From contig JADQAV010000047.1 of NCBI GenBank assembly GCA_019775845.1, forward strand, positions 124,001 through 188,000: a DNA stretch of 64,000 nt, in the 5' to 3' direction. The position numbers and the translations under genes were made by a program. Within the stretch, counting starts at the first letter, position 1; every line of letters starts with the position of its first letter. This document shows positions 57,386 to 64,000 of the stretch, one piece after another. This stretch comes from Myrmaecium sp. VS I D KN 1. Its lineage: Eukaryota; Ascomycota; Dothideomycetes; Valsariales; Valsariaceae. Under the pieces are notes generated by a model. It did no database searches. It saw only the letters and a list, made by a program, of their open reading frames with translations, and had not been told where the DNA came from.

Positions 57386-58290
57386 GCACCGCACTTCGCA
57401 GAGCGTGGGGACGTGATTCGATCGATGTGCGACCTCCGCATGGACCCATCTTTCTCTCCTCCCAGCAGCACCATGCACATCAGCCCCCTCCCCAATCCCC
57501 TCATCCATCCCTCACCACATCCTCGGCTCGGGGGGGTTTTTTTTTTCAGCTGAAGAGAGAGAGAGCTGAGCTGAGGGCGGCCTCCACCACGCCCACGCCC
57601 GCGCCCCCTCGTTGCCTAGGAAAGGACTCAGGTCCAGTCGGTGGGCTGACCAATGGTATAGCTCCACGACGACGAAGTTTCTAGCCGAGGTGGAGCAGCA
57701 GTAACAATCAATCAATCTGAAGAAGGACGGGAGGCTGGGAATCACAAAAGAACGGAGGAAGGAACCTGGAGGAAGGAGAAGTCCAGGTAGGAAGGAAGCT
57801 GCGAATGGGCGGATCCCCCCCGTCCCCCCACCTCTCGATGTCCCACCCAGCCGGTGTCGTGCACCGCTGGAGGAGCCCCCCCTGTCCTCTCTCCTCTCCC
57901 CTTTCTCTCTCTCTTTTCTTGTCTCTCCTTCGCTTTCTCTCCTTTTCCAGTCCCTCGCTCGCTCGTTCGCCTACACGAGTCAATGCTCCGCCCTCTCCCT
58001 CCACCCACTAACGCACGCATGTTGCGCACGGTACACACACGCCAACCTACGCACGCACGTACGCACGCCCACCACCACCACCTCCTCCCTCCTCCTCCTC
58101 CGGTGCGGTGGGGACCCGCTAGTTATGATCGACTAGCCGGGCTCATCAATGTGCTCGAGCGCGGTTCTGTTGTGGGATGGGAAGGCAGGAAGCTTGCTTG
58201 CTCGCTTGGTTTGCTCGCCCTTCTCCGGTCGAAGCTTCGAGCTTGAGCTTGGGAGGGGAGGGGAGGGGGCATTCCATGATCGTGGTAGGT

Positions 58291-58320
58291 AGTAGTAGCA
58301 GCAGCAGCAGCAGCAGCAGC
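58291..58320 (+). repeat. (CAG)n trinucleotide microsatellite
   Basis: Starts as GTAGTAG and continues as about eight CAG units. It lies upstream of the ATG-free hex1 leader. Confidence 0.93.
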
Positions 58321-58470
58321 GAGCAGCTCTTCTTTTCTGTCCCATCCTCTTGCGATGAGACAGCTGGCATGGGGGAAAAACGAATTGTGCTGCATGTCAG
58401 CATGGCCGTTGAAAAAGATAGGGAAGTGTTTTCGTAAGCTGCTCTGCTATTATTGCGTGCATCGTATCAT

Positions 58471-58673
58471 GAAATCCCCTCCCTTCTCCCCGGTCTGGTC
58501 CCCCTCTGCCCTTTCTGCGTCCATCCGTTGCCTTATCTTACCCGAACGGTTCCCGTTCGTACATACACGGTAAAGTTTAGTCCGGTACTGGTACTGCATC
58601 TTGTACGAAGGAGCTCCGCCTTAGCTTGGCGAGGCTGGGCTGGAAAGTGAGAGAGTGAGAGACGGAGCTCTAG

Positions 58674-58705
<32 letters not shown>

Positions 58706-60580
58706 GAGGGGGAGCACAATTCAGCTTGGAACAGCCTCGGCATCCCTGCCTCCTCCTCCCATCGCGCCTGCCCTCCTCTCTGCCTCCTCTCTTGCCTGCC
58801 CTTTCCCTTCCTGCCTCCTCCCGTCGTCCTGCCTTCCGTGATTGCATTTTTGGTCGCCCAGCCTTCAGGTCGACCTTTTGCGCCATCCCCCCCGGTCCAC
58901 CGGCCAGAGTACTTCATCTCCAAGCTCCTCACCCCTCAAACCTCACCGCTACAACCACGTATCCAGTCGGCTCCCCCTTCGATCCTCCCAGCCTCACCAG
59001 CACCGCACCGCACAGTCGTCCGCTCAGGCCTCTCTGCCACCGCTCCTCTTTTTTTCCCTTCCCCCTTCCCTTCTCTCTCACCGTCCCCATCGGGAATCGA
59101 AGAACCTCGGAAAGCGGGATTCTTCTGTTGTCTCTTTCGATCCAAGTCGAGGGAGCGCAACAGAAGAGGATAACGCCGGGTCCAAGCTGGATTTTGAACA
59201 GAAACTGCCCGTGCCCGTCTCGTTCTTCCCTTCGACGTACCGCAACGACGCCAAGGAGGAGGACCTCTCCCAGCTCTCGACGACCTCCACCTCCACCACC
59301 ACCACCGTCCAGGTAGAAGGGCACACCCGGCCGTCCGCTGAGTCCGCCGCGCGCGTCGAACGGGAAGAAGAGCAGGGCAGCAGCGTCAGCGGCAACAGCA
59401 GCAGCAGCGGCAACAAACAGCAGCGTCGCTTGCGCATCGATCAGCGCGATCCCCGGTACGAAGAGGAAATCCGTGTGTACGAGGAGCAGGACCGTGTTTC
59501 CCAGCGCCCCGGCCACCACCATCATCACCACCACCATCACCAAGCGTCCGAGCGCGAGCACGAGCACGAGCACCAGGAGCACTGGGTTGAGCAGCGTGAA
59601 GACCGTCGTCCCGCCCAACACCAGCACGAGGATCAGGTCGTAGAAGTCGACGTCCACCGCGAGAGGTACGTACAGTAGTGATCTTTATTCATCATCATCA
59701 TCTTCGTGACTTCTCTTTTACCACCGTCGTTTTATTATTTTTTTTTTTACGATACTCTCGCGTCATTTTTCACGTGGACGAGACGGCACAGCTCAGCTCA
59801 GCTCAGCTCAGCGACGACGCGGACATGGGCGGCGAGTCATTCACTTCCCTGTTTGTGCTGCTGCCGATCCGTCCCGCTCCTTCCTTTTCCTTGCTTTTTC
59901 ATTTGCCGTTTCCAGCCCCCTTCACCTCCCCTGTCCCCTGTCCCCTGCCCCTTCCCCTCCCCCCTGCCCTCCCCCATGTCGTCCGTCCCCGGCCCCGATT
60001 CGTCCGAGACAAGCGCCCGTTGCCGTTGCCGGGCCTCCCCGTTACTTGTCAGCCAGCCACGCCAGCTGGTCCGGGCGGGTGGCGGGAGGCAGGCGCTACT
60101 CCAGCAGCCGACCGTTTCGGGCACTTGGCGTTGGTGATCGGCCCGGCGAGCGGCCTGTCCCCTGTCACGGTTGCCGCGGCGACGGACGGCCCAAGCTCCC
60201 TCCTCCGCCCTCATATCCCGCATGTCCCGCATGTCCCAGGCGGCCCCCAACCCGACCTGAGCCAGCTCAGCTAACGCGTCCCTCGTGCCCTTCTCTCCAG
60301 GTACACGAAGCCCTTCCAAGCATTTGCCGGCGCCCACCTCGACACCGAGGACCGGACCTCCTCGTACGACCCCAGCTACCGTCCCGCCTCCTCGGTCCCT
60401 CACCACGACGAGGAGTCCGTGATTGACGTCTCCGAGCGTGAGTACCGTCAGCACACTCGTCCCATCAAGACCCACCCGGAGGAGTCCGTCGATCCACGCT
60501 ACTCTCCCGCCCCCACCGACGTCCGCGTAGAGAGCTCTACCCGGACAACCGTGGACCCCCCCAGGAAGTTCAAGCGTGAT
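58471..60580 (+). other. ATG-free, coding-like leader upstream of hex1, interrupted by one intron
   Basis: The last ATG before hex1 on the plus strand ends at 58470. From 58471 to 59665, and again in 60301-60580, there is no ATG at all. Within this, a frame open from at least 58842 to 59665 joins in phase (GAG AG/G TAC) to 60301-60580 and runs straight into the HEX1 methionine at 60581. From about 59160 the frame looks coding: C/G-ending codons and peptides such as RYEEEIRVYEEQDRV, EHEHEHQEHWVEQRED, VDVHRERYTKPFQAF and VSEREYRQHTRPIKTHPEE. Longer HexA forms with such an extension are known to me in aspergilli, where hex1 transcripts are alternatively spliced. Here, however, no AUG is available in the visible exons. 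See the findings for the alternatives. Confidence 0.75.
59666..60300 (+). other. 635-bp intron in the hex1 leader
   Basis: Donor GTACGT at 59666, acceptor CTCTCCAG ending at 60300, branch-like GCTAACG at about 60271. It is far longer than the other introns in this window (mostly 50-110 bp). It contains a (CAGCT)n stretch at about 59790-59812 and pyrimidine-rich DNA, and could hold a second promoter for a short hex1 transcript. Confidence 0.8.
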
Positions 60581-61339
60581 ATGGGATATTACGACGAGGA
60601 CGGCCAGTACCATTCATTCCGTCACGGTCTCCACAAAGCTGCCGATCGAATCCTCCACCCCATCCACGGTCACTCCCACAGCGAGCACCACAAGCACGAC
60701 CACGAGCACCACAAACACGACCACGAAGACAAGGAAGAAGTCGTGATCACCAAGTCCTCTTCCTCTACTTCCTCTGCTCCCTCTACCTACTCTGCTCCTC
60801 CTGCTCCCGTCGACTCCCTCTCCCGCGTGAGCTCTTCGTCTTCAACCTACGCCCCTTCCGTCCGCAGCCAGCCCGCTCGCACCATGGCGCCTCCCAACAC
60901 CATCACCATCCCGTGCCACCACATCCGCATTGGCGATCTCCTGATCCTTCAGGGCCGCCCTTGCCAGGTGATCCGCATCACCACCTCCTCCCAGACGGGT
61001 CAGCACCGCTACCTGGGTGTGGACATCTTCACCAAGCAGCTCCACGAGGAGTCCAGCTTCATCTCGCACCCGGCCCCCTCGGTCGTGGTCCAGAACATGC
61101 TCGGCCCGGTCTTCAAGCAGTACCGTGTCCTGGACATCCGCGAGGATGGCAAGGTCGTGGCCATGACCGAGACCGGCGACGTCAAGCAGGGCATTCCCGT
61201 CCTCGACCAGAGCGGCCTGCTCCACCGTCTTCAGGAGGCCTTTGACAACGGCCGCGGCAGCGTCCGCATCCTCGTCATCCACGACGAGGGCCGCGAGCTC
61301 GCCGTCGACTTCAAGGTCGTCCACGGCTCGAGGTTGTGA
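60581..61339 (+). CDS. hex1: Woronin body core protein HEX1
   Basis: Canonical form of 252 residues from the first available ATG. It begins MGYYDEDGQYHSFRHGLHKA, the usual HEX1 start. A His/Lys/Asp-rich and Ser-rich spacer follows (residues 25-100), then the eIF5A-like two-barrel core (about 104-252): TITIPCHHIRIGDLLILQG, then RPCQVIRITT, GQHRYLGVDIFTKQLHEESS, APSVVVQNMLGPVFKQYRVL, MTETGDVKQGIPVLDQS, and GRELAVDFKVVHGSRL. The final SRL is a type 1 peroxisomal targeting signal. HEX1 crystallises inside peroxisome-derived Woronin bodies that plug septal pores after hyphal damage, and it is restricted to Pezizomycotina. The core is in one exon with strong codon bias, implying high expression. 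It is longer than N. crassa HEX-1 (176) because of the spacer. An in-frame upstream extension is described separately. Confidence 0.97.
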   Translation: MGYYDEDGQYHSFRHGLHKAADRILHPIHGHSHSEHHKHDHEHHKHDHEDKEEVVITKSSSSTSSAPSTYSAPPAPVDSLSRVSSSSSTYAPSVRSQPARTMAPPNTITIPCHHIRIGDLLILQGRPCQVIRITTSSQTGQHRYLGVDIFTKQLHEESSFISHPAPSVVVQNMLGPVFKQYRVLDIREDGKVVAMTETGDVKQGIPVLDQSGLLHRLQEAFDNGRGSVRILVIHDEGRELAVDFKVVHGSRL

Positions 61340-63141
61340 GCGAGAGAAGAACAACACAAAAGCGGCAAAGGGACGGGAGTTTCTCCTCCCGTGTTCCTTC
61401 CTCCACCGTGCTATTTAATTGGTGTGGTTCGGTTCCCTTGCTGCACGTTTGGGAAAGGATGACGGCCCGGAAGCGAGACAAATCAAAGAGAGCATTAGAG
61501 GTTGACTGACCGTGGTTCCTTCACGTAGGGCCTCCTCCTCTCTCCCTCTCTTTCTTCCTCAAAAAGCGATGAGTCCATGACTTTTATCTTCAACTGGAGG
61601 GGGGTGTTTCTTTACCCTAAGCAAGAGAGAAAGGTTCTCCCTCACGTCTGGGCGTTATTGTTCCTCTTTCATATCCGGGACAGGATTGGATGGGATGGGA
61701 ATGTATACACACGCTCTCTCTTTGGTTTTTCTCGTTCTCGATCTGGGTCCTCTTTCTCTCCCTTCCCCTCTTCACTCGATGTCATCACACGACGTCACGT
61801 CATGTTCATGTCATGCGATCTAATGGCTTGCTTTTTTTGTTGTCTCGTTCTGTCCTTTCAGGTTCTGTGTTAAGTTAGGTGGTGCATGTTATGCTAAGAG
61901 GAGGATGAGGTCGGATGGAAGGGTACGATATGTATCGGATCGACTTGGCCTTGGCTTTTGGCTTGGTTCAGGTTGTGGGATTGGATGTAATGAGGTATAT
62001 AGCTAGTCATTTAGTATAGTTTAGGTACTTTGGATGGATGCGAGATAAAATGTTGCATTCCTTACTTGCTTAGTTACCTTGCTCTCTCTCTCACCCACTT
62101 TCTCTATTTCTCTCTCTTGGACTCATTGGACTTGATGTGCGTGTGGGAGTGATATGTGCTATGCTACTGCATCTTTCCCTGCTTCACTCCCCTCCCTTAC
62201 TCTATTGATGCAGGAAACATGACCGAGAACGGATCAGGGGAACGTTCAAGTTGTTGCGCATCTGCGGCGACGGAGTACGATCCTTCCTCTTTCCTCTTTC
62301 CCTTTCTCGTTCCCCGTTTCCTTCAGCTCATCCTTCGTACCCTTTCTCCCATCCTTCTCTCCCATGCTTCTTTCTTCCATCCTTCTTTCTCCCATCCTTC
62401 TTTCTCCCAACTCCCCCTCATTTCCCACCTCATTTTTTGAACGTTTTTTTCTATCAGTCTTTTGTTTATTCTTACTCGCTCACGCGGATCGATCCTCTCC
62501 CCCGATCTCCTCTGATCTCGTCTCGACCCGTCTCGTCTCGTCTCGTTCGTCCGCCTTTCTTTGTCTTCCAATGATTGTATGGATGGATGGATGGATGGAT
62601 AGACGGTATAAATGATATTGCATTAGGAGAGGGGAATGAGGAGGGAGAAGGAGGTAAGTTCGGTTTCAATTTCGGTTGCGGTTTCGGTCTACCCTGTTTT
62701 AATTTCGTCAAGCTTCCTCCTCCTTCTGCTCGTCCTCCTCATCCTCCTTACTCCTCCTCGTCCTCCTCGTCCTCCTTACTCCTCCTCGTCCTCTTCGCTT
62801 CCTGTTGTACTTCTGCATGGAATGTGGATGAAGATAGATATAGGAGGTTGGCTGGTTAGTTGGTACGGTTTAATTTGGTTTAGGTTTAGCTCACGCGTTG
62901 GACCCGTACGCAGACAGTCAAAATAACCAAAGGAAGGAAGAATAAGGGATTCTGCATTCAAAGCGTGCTCTGGGTATAAACTAAGTAAAAGGGGGGAAGG
63001 AGCAGCAGAGAACGGAAAAGAAGAAAAGTAACAACGCAAGAAAGAATGAACCCCCAACTCTACAAGTGAAAAAACCAGCCTATCCATCCAAGATCTAACC
63101 AGCTATCCCTCATCCGCACGCAGTATACACACGCCCCAATA
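61340..63141. other. Convergent intergenic region between hex1 and the thioredoxin gene
   Basis: About 1.8 kb with no supported gene. It contains TTCTTTCTCCCATCC-like imperfect repeats (62345-62410), (GGAT)n at 62577-62600 and CTCCTCGTCCTC-type repeats (62735-62795). The hex1 3' UTR probably occupies the left part. Confidence 0.55.
62577..62600. repeat. (GGAT)n tetranucleotide repeat
   Basis: About six GGAT units. Confidence 0.93.
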
Positions 63142-63810
63142 TCATCGTCTCCCCGCCCCCGCCCCCGCCACCGCAAACGGACTCGCCTGCGCGCCCGCAT
63201 ACGCATCCAAGCTCAAGAGACTGGCAAAGTACAGACCAACGAAGCGGACGAGGGTGCCAAGGAGGCCGGTGCGGCGGAGGGCGAAGGCCCAGCCGCCCAG
63301 GCTGGGGGCGGGCGCGGCTCCCGTGCCCAGCACGTGTCCGCGGGATTGGAAGGCGGGGGTGGCAGCGGTGCCGGCACCGCTGCCGGCTTTGGCGCAGGCC
63401 TCCGTGACGGCGCTCCGGAGGGCGGAGGGGTTGGCGCCCCGGATGGTGGTGGCGACGGTGCGGTTGTGGAAGATGAGGAAGGTTGGCATGCTGTTTGTTT
63501 TTATTTTTGGTGCTGGTCAGCGACAGGGTTCGGCGTGAGGGATATCAGAAGGGGGGGATGGGGCCGGGTTCGAATGAACTTACGCGCTGACGCCGTACTG
63601 GCCCGCGATGTCCGGATGCGCGTCCACGTCGATCTTGACGAAGGCGACCTTCTTCGGCTTGGTGTGGGTGGCGGCGAGCTGCTCGAAGACGGGCGCGATG
63701 GCCTTGCAGGGCCCGCACCAGGTCGCGTGGAAGTCGGCCACGACGACGACGTGGGTCCCGAGCACGGTGTTGAGGTGGGTGGAGGAGGTGATGGCGATCG
63801 GGCCGGACAT
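63142..63810 (-). CDS. Thioredoxin-domain protein with hydrophobic C-terminal tail
   Basis: Two exons (63810-63584, 63490-63142) encode 191 residues. Residues 1-105 are a complete thioredoxin fold: [20 protein letters not shown] with the redox pair C32/C35, [20 protein letters not shown], and the cis-proline loop [10 protein letters not shown]. After a Gly/Ala/Pro-rich linker there is an Arg-flanked hydrophobic stretch ([21 protein letters not shown]) near residues 150-172, then a short Ala/Gly tail ending in RR. A tail-anchored or membrane-associated thioredoxin is the natural reading; classic cytosolic thioredoxins are only about 105-110 residues. The domain call is firm; the membrane call rests on hydrophobicity only. 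Confidence 0.9.
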
Positions 63811-64000
63811 GGTGTGGTTTGGTGGTGGGAGTGGTGGTTGTTTGTTGGAGGACGAAGGGAAGGTAGGTGCGGAGATGTCGTCGGCGCGCGAGTGGGGTGT
63901 TGCTCTGTTTTCTCGGGGTGTCTTCACACAGAGAGGATGGTGAGGTGGTGAAGTCGTGACGAGGTCAGCAGCGTGAGGGAGGGTGGTTCGTTGAAGGTTG
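63811..64000. promoter_or_regulatory. Promoter side of the thioredoxin gene
   Basis: Short upstream stretch up to the window edge; no gene seen. Confidence 0.5.

Larger units (their letters stand above)
55295..58470. other. Intergenic: helicase 3' region and distal hex1 upstream DNA
   Basis: About 3.2 kb without a supported gene. It contains (CAAA)n near 56716-56734, TGCACTC repeats at 57349-57385, long CT-rich stretches near 57890-57960 and a (CAG)n array at 58296-58320. Part of this may be hex1 promoter or untranslated leader. Confidence 0.5.

Noticed and set aside
1-64000. tRNA, rRNA, CRISPR arrays, telomere repeats, virus-like elements
   Set aside because: I looked for B-box-like GGTTCGA words and found only isolated matches (for example near 27370 and inside spt8) without a matching A box or cloverleaf. 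No rRNA, CRISPR-like spacing, TTAGGG arrays, reverse transcriptase, integrase or capsid motifs were seen. A computed tRNA scan would be decisive.
1-64000. Biosynthetic or catabolic gene cluster
   Set aside because: The genes present (respiration, translation, ERAD, SAGA, NAD salvage, leucine breakdown, Woronin body) do not form a pathway, and only mccA belongs to a catabolic route.

Overview
This window is nuclear DNA of a filamentous ascomycete (Pezizomycotina). The clearest evidence is a HEX1 gene (Woronin-body core protein, ending in the peroxisomal signal SRL) at 60.6-61.3 kb and a medusa/REN1/ACR1-type (DUF8032) developmental regulator at 18.6-21.3 kb. The short GT-AG introns, several with CTAAC-like branch sites, fit this. 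The order cannot be fixed from sequence alone. Several families (Ure2/GstA-type GST, the long tail-repeat membrane protein) read like Eurotiomycete proteins, but that is only an impression. Gene density is low: fifteen recognised protein genes in 64 kb, with GC-rich coding exons and long intergenic DNA full of low-complexity tracts and short TAGGTACCTA-type palindromes.

Layout, left half. A PFA5-like palmitoyltransferase (cut by the window edge), ATP synthase OSCP subunit (atp5), ribosomal protein eS8 (rps8) and an ARMH3/UPF0588-like Golgi-associated helical-repeat protein all lie on the minus strand. A divergent promoter at 6.8-7.3 kb separates the last from a plus-strand nicotinamide riboside kinase. 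Then come a GST with a probable mitochondrial leader (minus), the alpha subunit of 3-methylcrotonyl-CoA carboxylase (minus; an assembly gap lies in its first intron), an unrecognised acidic/basic nuclear-looking protein (plus), a HAD phosphatase (plus) and the medusa-like regulator (minus).

Middle. From 21.3 to 35.0 kb there is about 13.7 kb in which I cannot support any gene. It lies upstream of the medusa-like gene and contains a second assembly gap, a 251-bp MITE-like element with 28-bp inverted ends, a (ATTC)n array, a local duplication, palindromes and a potential G-quadruplex. It may be an unusually long regulatory/leader region.

Right half. An intronless 5-kb Doa10/MARCH6-type ERAD ubiquitin ligase (minus) faces away from a 1517-residue membrane-anchored repeat protein (plus). 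SPT8 of the SAGA complex (minus) is divergent from a ZNFX1/NFX1-type SF1 helicase (plus). HEX1 (plus) and a thioredoxin with a hydrophobic tail (minus, convergent) end the window. The genes are mostly housekeeping and cell-biology genes with no sign of a co-regulated cluster. The most notable sequence feature is the HEX1 upstream region: about 1.47 kb of spliced leader without a single ATG, most of which is an open, coding-like frame in phase with HEX1.
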